The notes under the pieces are model-generated. The model searched no databases. It had not been told where the DNA came from and saw only the letters and a list, made by a program, of their open reading frames with translations. The translations under genes and the position numbers were made by a program. DNA of 19,666 nucleotides. Origin: an uncultured bacterium. Its GTDB lineage: Bacteria; Patescibacteriota; Minisyncoccia; Moranbacterales; GWC2-37-73. Position 1 is the stretch's first letter; every line of letters starts with the position of its first letter. Of this stretch, positions 11,901-18,807 are shown piece after piece. The stretch spans positions 1-19,666 of the forward strand of contig CAIJXA010000103.1 in the NCBI GenBank assembly GCA_903824515.1. The letters are read 5' to 3'.

Positions 11901-14617
11901 GTCACGATGACGACTGTTCCCCGACCGGACCGACCGCGACGACGTCGCATCAGATCGCCGTTGGGACAAGCGTTCCTGGCGGAGGAGGCATGGAGATAAC
12001 CATGGGACCCGATGGATCTCCCCGTGTCGTGTATTTGGACGATGACAACGGAACAAATCCGTATCACTTCGTCCGATGTACCGACCCGGAATGCGCAAAC
12101 CCCGTCGTCGATACGGTCATAGGTGGACCCACACCATGGGGATGGGGAATGGCCGGTATCAGCCTTACCATGGGAACCGACGGATTCGCACGGATCGTCT
12201 ATCGGCAAGACCCTGATACGTTGGAATACGTCCGATGCAAAGAAGACAATTGTGATAGTAACGATCCTGAAACCTCTCCTGTTATCACTCCGATTGTAAA
12301 CGACCCCGGGAGCTATAGTTATCCGGGAAAGTATGGTGTCGTCGTGCGCATGGGGAGTGACGGCTTTGCGCGGATTGCCTACGAGAAGGACGATCAAACG
12401 TTACATTATGTAACCTGTTTCAATGCGGATTGCACAACGCCGACGCCGAGTGACGTAACAGTCACGATCGATGCGTCTGTAACAGAAGTCGATGGTTTCG
12501 GCATGGCAATCCGTGCCGGAAATCTCGCAAGCATCGCGTATTTCAGTGAACCCGACTCTGACAATAAAGGGTATCTTCATCTCATAAGCTGCACCAGCCC
12601 CACGTGTTCGACGTCGGACAATATCACTGCAGACTCTATTCCCGTCGATGATTATTTGACGGGCAGCTCTCTCGTCGTTGACAGTAATAATTTTCCGAGA
12701 ATGCTGTATTCCGATTTCGGTGTCCCCCCCTATGATTTTGGCGTGCGGTACACCAATTTCACATCGTCTGCTCCCGCCATCACCGCCCCTACCATCACCA
12801 CCGACACTCCCACCAACCTCAATGCCACTTCCGCCACTCTCAAGGCAACTCTCACCAACAACGGCGGCGAAGCGCCAAGCGCTGTCGAACTGAAATGGGG
12901 AACTGTCTCTGGAAGTCTCAATACTTGCGCCCCAGTAACCAATGTTGGCAGCACCTATACCTGCAATCTGTCCGGCCTCACCGCCGCCGCCACCTACTAT
13001 TTCCAAGCCTCGGCCACCAACAGCGCCGGCACTGGCACTAGCAGCGAAGTTAGTTTCCAAACTACTGCTACTGAAGTAATCATCCCACCTGCCAATCCTG
13101 TGACTGACCCAACCCCACTAGCAATCACAGACAAAGAGTGTAAACCCATGGATCTGTCAGTCAAACTTCAAACAAATGGCAAGATTAAACTTTCTTGGAA
13201 AAAACCTTGTGATGCTATTGATAAAATTGAAATTGAGCGCAAATTTGACAAGGGAACTTTTGAAAAAATTGATTCAGTCGATAAAAGCAAACATACCTAT
13301 CTTGATGATGGAGCAACGCTAGCTAAGGGAAAATATACATATCGCATTAGTGGACATCGCAGAGCTAGTGGAAAAAATTCCGATCACTCTGATGAAGCCT
13401 CAGTAACTCTTAAAAAGCAAAAAAATCCAGCTACCGTTGCATCGGATAAAACTACTTCAACTGACACCGTAGTCCCAACCCCAACCTCAGTAGAAATCCC
13501 TCAACCTCAGCCCACCCCTGAACTACCTCCTAGTCCAACAACCTCAACTTTTTCAGATTCTTCCAGCCCCCAAAAATCAGTTCCAAAAACTAATCAAGTT
13601 GTTCAAAAGACTGCTGCAAAAATTACCAAACTCGTTTTTCCCGGCCTAGTAGCTGGAGCTTCGACGGCTAATGATCCCTCTGCCATCCCCTTGGTTGCAA
13701 CCGGACTGGTCACTTTGGCCCTTGCTGGCTTGGCAACTGGCGCTGCTACTGCCAGTGCTTCAACGGCTATCCCTCTATTCGGAACTTCGCCTGCCCCTTT
13801 GAGTGAGGCAGCCTCAAGAATATTTGGCATCATTGGCTTTATCGGTAAAAAGAAAAGAGAAGATGATTGGGGAATTGTTTTTGATAGTCAAACAAAGCAG
13901 CCTTTGCGGGGAGTTACGATTTCAATCATCGATGAAGGCGGACATGTTGTTGACGTCTCAACGTCAGATTCGCAGGGACGCTACGGCTTTTTGCCTAAAC
14001 CCGGAAACTATACCTTGGCCATAGTTAAAAAAACTTACGAACTTGAAACAACCAAGATGGAAGACATTCTTTATGGTCAGCTCTACACGGGGCAGGCAAT
14101 CAAAATTGAGGGAAGCGACATGAAAAAAATCAATATCGAACTCAAGACAAAAGCGATTAATTGGCAAGATTTTGCTCAAAGAAAAATCGCTGCCTATACT
14201 TCCGTTTTCTCAATTGTCAAAAGAGACTTCTTCCTGATTCTCTTTTATGCCGGCTTTGCGGTTAATCTAGGGATTGCCTTTTTGTATCCGACAACCTTAA
14301 ACATCGTCTTTTTTGTTGCCTATCTAGCTATGCTCACATATTACAGCTTCTTTAAAAAGAAAAGCTATGGACTTGTTACAAATACTCAGACAAGCCAGCC
14401 GGTTCCGTTTGCGATGCTCTCAATTTATGACGCAAAAGATGCTCAAAGAAGAGTGGCATTTGCTGTCTCTGACGTGCTGGGTCGCTACTTTATGTTTGCC
14501 AAAAACGGCAGTTACCTGCTGAAAGCTTCCGGCAACTTTCTTGGTGGAAATCATTTTGAAAAAATGGTGCCCATAGAAATTAAAGATGGAATTGTTCGGA
14601 GTGATGTGAAGGTGTAG
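8981..14617 (+). CDS. Giant secreted/membrane-anchored multidomain surface protein (double beta-propeller, Fn3, carboxypeptidase-regulatory-like)
   Basis: 1878 residues. A signal peptide ends near AKA (residue 35). About 46-287: DUF7948-like region (LPFVANEGQ, YYVNTFAGNVFVT). About 287-768: seven SBBP-type propeller blades (LDSNGNVFVAG, then FPTTAGAY and ASTFLGG repeats). About 776-866: Fn3-like domain with a Cys pair. About 876-1263: second propeller of seven repeats (LTMGTDGFARIVY), six ending in CX4C (CTDADC, CHDDDC). About 1266-1365 and 1386-1480: two more Fn3-like domains. Then a Pro/Thr/Ser linker (1485-1545), a Gly/Ala-rich membrane segment, a carboxypeptidase-regulatory-like domain (about 1627-1725), two membrane helices, and a second such domain to the end. 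GTG start with no Shine-Dalgarno; it is supported by the signal peptide. Probably a cell-surface adhesion or binding protein; no catalytic motif seen. Base composition changes strongly along the gene. Confidence 0.9.
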   Translation: MKTKTNFDLVVSKKKIFALLLVAFFFGMRVPEAKAIAADAPSDVTTIPSVAEKALGEANLPFVANEGQIGNDTVKYYVNTFAGNVFVTDSGLRYSITKKTEDKTSRGPRKTAPRAAASDTAAAPTTEGVAFDEQFLDQNNDPISYDPQGEDPSDIPVSYFQGSNPDNWKQNVKNYGSLSLGEPWQGIEVRLKAHGKNIEKIFTVAPGANPGEIAVGFEGIDNLAIQDDGTLKIITSVGDVSMTAPVAYQLRDDGSRQTVKISYDVRSGNRYEFSVGEYDHARPLIIDPLLGGTFLGTGSEELYSISLDSNGNVFVAGTTAALDFPVTAGVLQPTYGTGSDDFYITKFKSDLTGPLLASTYLGGSGRSFFGVQIKVASSGDVYMAGSSRPTAGSPIQDYPTTNGSTCVVPAGQYCPVVSKLSNDLTNLEASTYVGSNAQLYGMDIDSNGKVFITGYTRNTTFPTTAGTYKPDYGDDPAVAGEAFVSRLDADLNLEASTFVGGGEAFSIKVDPNDNVFIAGYPTYAPSYSVTYPTTSGAYDTVDPSDTKYFISKLSNDLAQLNASTFLGGSNGDLNVYGSPNMLQLDSSGNVYITDSTNDSTYPTTLGAYQQSIQTAGDWDLVVSKLDNDLHSLLASTFLGGTDYEESEGALAIDSLGNVFTAAYTLSLDFPTTPGAYSRPTCTPAATCYNNYTVSKLSSDLSTLAASTYIETSSGDGMDGPYALAFDAVGYVYVGGTALTNEFPTLPGDYQIALVGNTNGAIAKFDNDLRLGGIIAPTITTGATPTKLTATSATLHATLTDSGGEIPTVTIKWGTQIGNLPNICSPVTHVGNVYSCDLTGLTASTTYYVQASATNNGGTGDGSEESFQTNLPGFTSISIAAGVVQNGTGLAIGSNGFSRLVFVEPTDLTYVNSNLTYARCTDADCTHPVMNVIDMVGTVVSRGVRTGSSILTLGSDGFARIVYAKSDGSLWVYTCHDDDCSPTGPTATTSHQIAVGTSVPGGGGMEITMGPDGSPRVVYLDDDNGTNPYHFVRCTDPECANPVVDTVIGGPTPWGWGMAGISLTMGTDGFARIVYRQDPDTLEYVRCKEDNCDSNDPETSPVITPIVNDPGSYSYPGKYGVVVRMGSDGFARIAYEKDDQTLHYVTCFNADCTTPTPSDVTVTIDASVTEVDGFGMAIRAGNLASIAYFSEPDSDNKGYLHLISCTSPTCSTSDNITADSIPVDDYLTGSSLVVDSNNFPRMLYSDFGVPPYDFGVRYTNFTSSAPAITAPTITTDTPTNLNATSATLKATLTNNGGEAPSAVELKWGTVSGSLNTCAPVTNVGSTYTCNLSGLTAAATYYFQASATNSAGTGTSSEVSFQTTATEVIIPPANPVTDPTPLAITDKECKPMDLSVKLQTNGKIKLSWKKPCDAIDKIEIERKFDKGTFEKIDSVDKSKHTYLDDGATLAKGKYTYRISGHRRASGKNSDHSDEASVTLKKQKNPATVASDKTTSTDTVVPTPTSVEIPQPQPTPELPPSPTTSTFSDSSSPQKSVPKTNQVVQKTAAKITKLVFPGLVAGASTANDPSAIPLVATGLVTLALAGLATGAATASASTAIPLFGTSPAPLSEAASRIFGIIGFIGKKKREDDWGIVFDSQTKQPLRGVTISIIDEGGHVVDVSTSDSQGRYGFLPKPGNYTLAIVKKTYELETTKMEDILYGQLYTGQAIKIEGSDMKKINIELKTKAINWQDFAQRKIAAYTSVFSIVKRDFFLILFYAGFAVNLGIAFLYPTTLNIVFFVAYLAMLTYYSFFKKKSYGLVTNTQTSQPVPFAMLSIYDAKDAQRRVAFAVSDVLGRYFMFAKNGSYLLKASGNFLGGNHFEKMVPIEIKDGIVRSDVKV

Positions 14618-14780
14618 GGGAGGCGAAAAGTTTAATTACACAATTGTAGCATATATAAATTAAGCGTGAGGCTTAACGCTAAGCCTGCTTTCATTGAATT
14701 GACAGGAGCTGAATTTTAAGGGGCTCCAAATAATAAAAAAGAATCCAAAATTGAACTATACCTTCTAAAGTAAACAATGG

Positions 14781-14808
14781 AATAAATGGGTATTAATACC
14801 CATTTATT
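14781..14808. repeat. 28-bp perfect palindrome
   Basis: The half-site aataaatgggtatt is followed directly by its reverse complement without a spacer, so a symmetric dimeric regulator could bind. As RNA it would form a long hairpin with no T-run worth calling a terminator. Which gene it serves is unknown. Confidence 0.8.
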
Positions 14809-14835
14809 TTAGTAGTTGCGGGTTGAATGCAAACT

Positions 14836-14844
14836 TGTGGATAA
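14836..14844 (-). promoter_or_regulatory. DnaA box
   Basis: The minus strand reads TTATCCACA, a perfect match to the strong DnaA box. It is single, with no second good box seen nearby, so this is not an origin. In E. coli nrdAB is known to respond to DnaA, which makes the position about 195 bp ahead of nrdA meaningful, though a 9-mer can occur by chance. Confidence 0.5.
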
Positions 14845-14887
14845 GTCGTTGGATATCTCAAAAAAGTCATTGAAAAGCGGAAAAATT

Positions 14888-14918
14888 CCGGCAAGTTAAA
14901 AGGCTTGTCGGGTTTTTT
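14888..14918 (+). terminator. Intrinsic terminator-like hairpin
   Basis: A stem ccggcaag (14888-14895) with cttgtcgg (14904-14911, one G-U pair), loop of 8 nt, then g and six T. It could end readthrough from the surface-protein gene before the RNR promoter. Confidence 0.7.
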
Positions 14919-14933
14919 GTCTTGTGGTATTAT
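14905..14933 (+). promoter_or_regulatory. Possible promoter of nrdAB
   Basis: TTGTCG (14905-14910), a 17-nt spacer, TATTAT (14928-14933). The predicted start near 14940 would place the NrdR box immediately downstream. The -35 lies in the terminator stem, so the assignment is tentative. TATATT at 15014-15019 is an alternative -10. Confidence 0.35.
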
Positions 14934-14944
14934 TACCAAATACT

Positions 14945-14960
14945 ACACAACATGTAGTGT
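14945..14960 (+). promoter_or_regulatory. NrdR box
   Basis: acacaacatgtagtgt fits the NrdR-box consensus acaCwAtATaTwGtgt at 14 of 16 positions. NrdR is the ATP-cone repressor of ribonucleotide reductase operons. Such boxes usually come in pairs about 31-33 nt apart. Only a weak half-like candidate (acacacattag, 14975-14985) is visible downstream. Confidence 0.75.
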
Positions 14961-15038
14961 TAAAGTTCTGAAAAACACACATTAGGCTTCTTTTGTAAAT
15001 AAATAACTTTAGATATATTAAAAAATAATCAAAAAAAT

Positions 15039-17654
15039 ATGAACATCAAACAAGTGAAATTACGTGGTGGAGAATTGGTGCCTTTTGAACGAGCCAAAAT
15101 TGAAAGGGCCATTGAATTGGCTTGCGAAGCAGTGGGAGAGCTTAACAAGGATTTCATTGTTGGCATGTCGGACGACATCATTGTTGAACTGGCCACTTTT
15201 TGCGGCGACAGTTTGAATCCGATTATTCCAGGCGTGGAAATGATTCAGGACATCACCGAAAGGCATTTAATGAAAGCTGGAAAATATGAAATGGCCAAGG
15301 CTTTCATTTTGTATCGCAACAAGCAGAGCGAAAAGCGGGATGAAAAAAAAGAGAAACTGCTTGAGCAATTTGAAAAAAATTCTATGAAAGTAATTAAAGC
15401 TGATGGCAAGCAAGAACTTTTTGACCTCAAGAAAATCAAAGCGGTTTTTGATCGTGCGGTAGCTGGTTATGAGGAATTTTGCACCTTTGCAGATTTGCTT
15501 GAGGCTTTCAAGAAAAATATTGTCGATGAAATCAAGACATCCGACATCAACAAATTGTTAGTGAAAACTTGCATAGACTTGGTGAGTGTGGAAAACATCC
15601 ATTGGCAAGAGGTTGCTGGACGCATTGCGCTTTTCAATTTGTACAAAGAAGCTATTCGCAATCGAGCAATCAAACACGACGATGTGTATTCTCCGCAGGC
15701 TGTGTTGGCACTTTTTCGAGAATATGTTGAGAAAGGTTTGTATGCCAAAGAACTACGCGAGATTTATAGCGACGAGGAAATTTTGTTGGCTGCCAAGAGC
15801 ATCAATGCTCAGCTTGATTTGACCTATGGATACACAACAGTGCTTTCACTTCAGAAAAGGTATCTGCTTAATCCGAACAAAATCATTAAGGAATTACCTC
15901 AAGAAATGTATTTTTTTGTGGGTTTGTTTATGGCGATGCCTGAACCGAAAGAAACGCGAGTGGCCACTGCGATTCAGATGTATCTCGCTTGCGCTGAGCA
16001 GAAAATTTCTTTGGCAACCCCATCCTTGATGAACGCTCGCACAACTTTTCACCAGCTCGCAAGTTGTTTCAAATTGAATGTGGATGACGATCTTCGAGCA
16101 ATTTATCACTCGATTGAAAACATTGCGCAAATTTCAAAGTTCGGTGGCGGAGTCGGAGTTTATTTGGGAAACATTCGGGCGCGCGGCAGTGCGATTCGAG
16201 GCGTGATGGGAATGTCTGGAGGCGTTAATCCCTGGGTAAAAGTGATCAATGACACAGCAATTGCAGTTAACCAACTTGGTTCGCGTTTGGGAGCTATTTC
16301 AGTGACGCTCGACATTTGGCACCATGACATCTACGATTTTCTTGATTTGCAAACTGAAACAGGCGACATCAGGTCAAAGGCTTTTGACATCTTTCCAGCA
16401 ATTTCAATTCCTGATCTTTTCATGCGCAGGTTGCAGCGCAATGAAGAAATATGCCTTTTTGATCCACACGAGGTACATAAGCTCTATGGAAAATATCTGC
16501 AAGATTCTTTTGGGCAGGAGTTTGAAAAATTTTATGAACTATTGGAAAAAGATGAGCGAATCAAAATGAAAAAGATTGTGTCAGCCAAGGAGCTTTTCAA
16601 GAAATTTTTGAAAGTTGTGGTTGAGACTGGCATGCCATACGTGTTTTTCCGAGACACGGTCAATCGACTTAATCCCAACAAGCATGCGGGCAACATCTAT
16701 TCTTCGCAGCTTTGCACTGAGATCTGTCAGAACACTTCCGCTTCAAAATTTGTGGAAGAAACTTTGGAGGATGGAAAAATTTTGATTAAATATGAACCGG
16801 GTGACACGGTGGTTTGCAACTTGGCGTCAATTAATATTGCCAAGGTTAGCACCCCCGAGGTGATTGAAAAAATCATTCCAATTGCCATGCGAATGCTTGA
16901 TAATGTGATTACGCTCAATTACTATCCGATTGCTGAAGCCAAACGCACGGCAATGCGATATCGCAGTGTTGGTCTGGGTTACCTTGGTTTGGCGGAATAC
17001 CTGGCCACACAAAAAATTGCCTATGACAGTGAGCAAGCCAGAATGGTGACGGATGAATTGTTTTCGCATTATGCGTTTGCGACCTATCGAGCTTCGGTTG
17101 ATTTGGCCAAGGAGCGTGGGGCCTATCCACTCTACAAGGGAAGCGAGTATGACAATGGGAAAATTCTTGGCCAGGGTGAACAGTGGTTTGTGAAAAACAC
17201 CAAAGACGGAGAAAAATGGAAAAAACTTTTTGCTGACATGAAAGTTTCTGGCGTGCGCTTTGCCTATAACACGGCGCCGGCGCCGAATACTTCAACGGCT
17301 GGCGTGGTTGGCACAACTGCGGCGCTGCTGCCTATTTACAAAAAGTTTTTTGTGGAAACAAATCTTTCTGCTCCGACCGTGCGCGTGGCGCCGAAGCTTA
17401 ACAAAGAAAATTTCTGGTATTACAAGGAATATATCAACATGGACATGAATGAAGTTATCGAGATGATGGCCGTGCTTTACAAATGGATTGATCAATCGAT
17501 TTCTTTTGAGTGGATGATTGACCCTTCCAAAGTCAGCCCAGCGCAGCTGTATGAATATTATTTGAAATCTTGGAATAGTGGGATTAAAACGGTGTATTAT
17601 GTGCGAAGTCTTTCTGGAGAAGTGAAGGATAATTGTGTTAGTTGCAGCGGATAG
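15039..17654 (+). CDS. nrdA: Class I ribonucleoside-diphosphate reductase, alpha subunit, with two ATP-cones
   Basis: 871 residues; reduces NDPs to dNDPs with NrdB. Residues 2-95 are an extra ATP-cone (MNIKQVKLRGGELVPFERAKIERAI). Residues about 112-205 are a second one (MKVIKADGKQELFDLKKIKAVFDRA, ending KTSDINKLLVKTC) that aligns with the single N-terminal cone of E. coli NrdA. In the catalytic barrel: Cys343 and Cys593 form the redox pair (LASCFKL, TVVCNLAS). Cys559 is the thiyl radical site and Glu561 the catalytic acid (SSQLCTEI). Gln557 stands where E. coli has Asn437. Tyr853-Tyr854 (KTVYYVRS) continue the radical path, and the tail CVSC (866-869) is the thioredoxin/glutaredoxin-reducible pair. 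nrdB follows about 32 nt later, and an NrdR box lies upstream. Dual cones suggest dATP-controlled oligomerisation. Confidence 0.95.
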   Translation: MNIKQVKLRGGELVPFERAKIERAIELACEAVGELNKDFIVGMSDDIIVELATFCGDSLNPIIPGVEMIQDITERHLMKAGKYEMAKAFILYRNKQSEKRDEKKEKLLEQFEKNSMKVIKADGKQELFDLKKIKAVFDRAVAGYEEFCTFADLLEAFKKNIVDEIKTSDINKLLVKTCIDLVSVENIHWQEVAGRIALFNLYKEAIRNRAIKHDDVYSPQAVLALFREYVEKGLYAKELREIYSDEEILLAAKSINAQLDLTYGYTTVLSLQKRYLLNPNKIIKELPQEMYFFVGLFMAMPEPKETRVATAIQMYLACAEQKISLATPSLMNARTTFHQLASCFKLNVDDDLRAIYHSIENIAQISKFGGGVGVYLGNIRARGSAIRGVMGMSGGVNPWVKVINDTAIAVNQLGSRLGAISVTLDIWHHDIYDFLDLQTETGDIRSKAFDIFPAISIPDLFMRRLQRNEEICLFDPHEVHKLYGKYLQDSFGQEFEKFYELLEKDERIKMKKIVSAKELFKKFLKVVVETGMPYVFFRDTVNRLNPNKHAGNIYSSQLCTEICQNTSASKFVEETLEDGKILIKYEPGDTVVCNLASINIAKVSTPEVIEKIIPIAMRMLDNVITLNYYPIAEAKRTAMRYRSVGLGYLGLAEYLATQKIAYDSEQARMVTDELFSHYAFATYRASVDLAKERGAYPLYKGSEYDNGKILGQGEQWFVKNTKDGEKWKKLFADMKVSGVRFAYNTAPAPNTSTAGVVGTTAALLPIYKKFFVETNLSAPTVRVAPKLNKENFWYYKEYINMDMNEVIEMMAVLYKWIDQSISFEWMIDPSKVSPAQLYEYYLKSWNSGIKTVYYVRSLSGEVKDNCVSCSG

Positions 17655-17657
17655 GCT

Positions 17658-17692
17658 CATGTATCATGTAGTTTGTAGAATGTATAATGTAT
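17658..17692 (+). repeat. Array of five heptamers in the nrdA-nrdB gap
   Basis: Five consecutive 7-nt units of the form (c/a)ATGta(t/g). ATG (TTG in the third unit) lies at 17659, 17666, 17673, 17680 and 17687, exactly every 7 nt. The last one is in frame with nrdB. The same architecture precedes sod. Confidence 0.8.
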
Positions 17693-18754
17693 AAACGCAA
17701 AGAAAAAAATATGGAAGAAAAAATGAAAATGAATCCGATGTTTAATCCGGATGGTAACGATGACGTATCGGCAAGAAAAATCATCAAGGGCCAAACAACT
17801 GGGTTGTTTAATCTTAATGCAGTGAAATATTCCTGGGCAAAATCACTCTATCAGGTGATGATTGGGAATTTCTGGGTACCTGAAAAAGTTTCCGGACTCA
17901 AGGATGATGCCAGAATGTTTCATAGCGACCTGTCGCCGCAGGAGCAGCGAGCTTACAAGGGAATTTTGTCTTTCTTAATCTTTTTGGATTCGATTCAAAC
18001 TGTTAATTTACCACATATTTCTGATTTCATTTCCTCTCCGGAGGTTAACTTGATTTTAGCTATTCAGACTTATCAAGAAGCAATCCACTCGCAATCATAT
18101 GCGACAATTCTGGAGTCAGTGGTTGAAAGCAAAGAGCGCGACGAGATTTATTATTTCTGGCGTAGCGACAGTATTTTACTTGAGCGAAACAAGTATATCG
18201 GTCAGATATATGAAAACTTCATTAACAATCAGACTGATGAAAATTTTTTTCGGGCAGTGGTGGCAAACTTTCTTTTGGAATCGATTTATTTTTATAATGG
18301 CTTTGCCTTTTTTGACACTCTTGTTGACAAGATGAAGATGCTGGCAACCGGAAGGGTAATTGCGTATATTCGGCGCGACGAATTGACGCATATCACAATT
18401 TTTGCAAATATTATTAGAGAAATTCACAATGAATTTCCCGCTATTTATAGCGAAAAAATCATCATGGAGATGATGAATGAGGCAGTCAAGCAAGAAATAG
18501 CGTGGAGCAAGCACATTCTGGGGGATCGCATTCCAGGCATGAACGAACAAACAACGCGCCAGTACACGCAGTGGTTGGCAAACAATCGCTTGGCGATGCT
18601 CAATATTGGGCCGCTTTTTCCTGAGGCTGTGACAAATCCCTACAAGCATCTGGATCGTTTGCAAGACCCAAATTCTGACAAGAGTAACTTTTTTGAAAGC
18701 ACGGTTGTGAACTACACTCAATCAAGTAGCATGAATGGCAGTTGGGATTTCTAA
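17687..18754 (+). CDS. nrdB: Class I ribonucleotide reductase, beta (radical-generating) subunit
   Basis: 355 residues from the ATG at 17687; ferritin-like diiron fold. The metal ligands all align with E. coli NrdB: Asp101 (LDSIQ), Glu131 and His134 (QEAIHSQSY), Glu198 (LLESIYFY), Glu232 and His235 (RRDELTH). The radical-bearing Tyr138 is present, so this is not the Tyr-less chlamydial type. Oxygen is needed to form the cofactor. The C-terminal tail (NYTQSSSMNGSWDF) would bind NrdA. Start choice is uncertain: 17687 is the last unit of a heptamer array. ATG 17711 has no clear ribosome site, and ATG 17723 has ggaag at a good distance. The first 20-odd residues are not needed for the fold. It lies in an operon with nrdA. 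No nrdI-like flavodoxin gene is seen nearby, so Fe is more likely than Mn; this is inference. Confidence 0.94.
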   Translation: MYKRKEKNMEEKMKMNPMFNPDGNDDVSARKIIKGQTTGLFNLNAVKYSWAKSLYQVMIGNFWVPEKVSGLKDDARMFHSDLSPQEQRAYKGILSFLIFLDSIQTVNLPHISDFISSPEVNLILAIQTYQEAIHSQSYATILESVVESKERDEIYYFWRSDSILLERNKYIGQIYENFINNQTDENFFRAVVANFLLESIYFYNGFAFFDTLVDKMKMLATGRVIAYIRRDELTHITIFANIIREIHNEFPAIYSEKIIMEMMNEAVKQEIAWSKHILGDRIPGMNEQTTRQYTQWLANNRLAMLNIGPLFPEAVTNPYKHLDRLQDPNSDKSNFFESTVVNYTQSSSMNGSWDF

Positions 18755-18770
18755 ATTCTTGTATTAATGC

Positions 18771-18776
18771 TATAAT
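18771..18776 (+). promoter_or_regulatory. -10 element of the FKBP gene
   Basis: A perfect TATAAT, 32 nt before the ATG, in the 53-nt gap after nrdB. No good -35 is seen at 16-18 nt spacing, so the promoter may be weak or depend on an activator. Confidence 0.5.
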
Positions 18777-18807
18777 AAATTTAGGTAATTATTTAAAGTG
18801 AAAAACA

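Larger units (their letters stand above)
14618..15038. other. 421-bp intergenic regulatory region upstream of nrdA
   Basis: No convincing ORF. In order it holds overlapping inverted repeats at 14660-14686 (ttaagc/gcttaa and aggctta/taagcct, mutually exclusive because they share gctta), a 28-bp perfect palindrome, a DnaA box, a terminator-like hairpin, a possible promoter and an NrdR box. The last 50 nt before the ATG are very A-rich, with no Shine-Dalgarno. Confidence 0.7.

Noticed and set aside
12401..13060. A 219-codon minus-strand frame within the giant gene
   Set aside because: It is a shadow frame produced by GC-rich codon bias of the propeller and Fn3 region; its product is Gly/Arg-rich low-complexity with no domain pattern.
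14781..14960. Replication origin suggested by a DnaA box and AT-rich DNA
   Set aside because: Only one good DnaA box is present, there is no dnaA/dnaN neighbourhood and no box cluster; gene regulation is the simpler reading.
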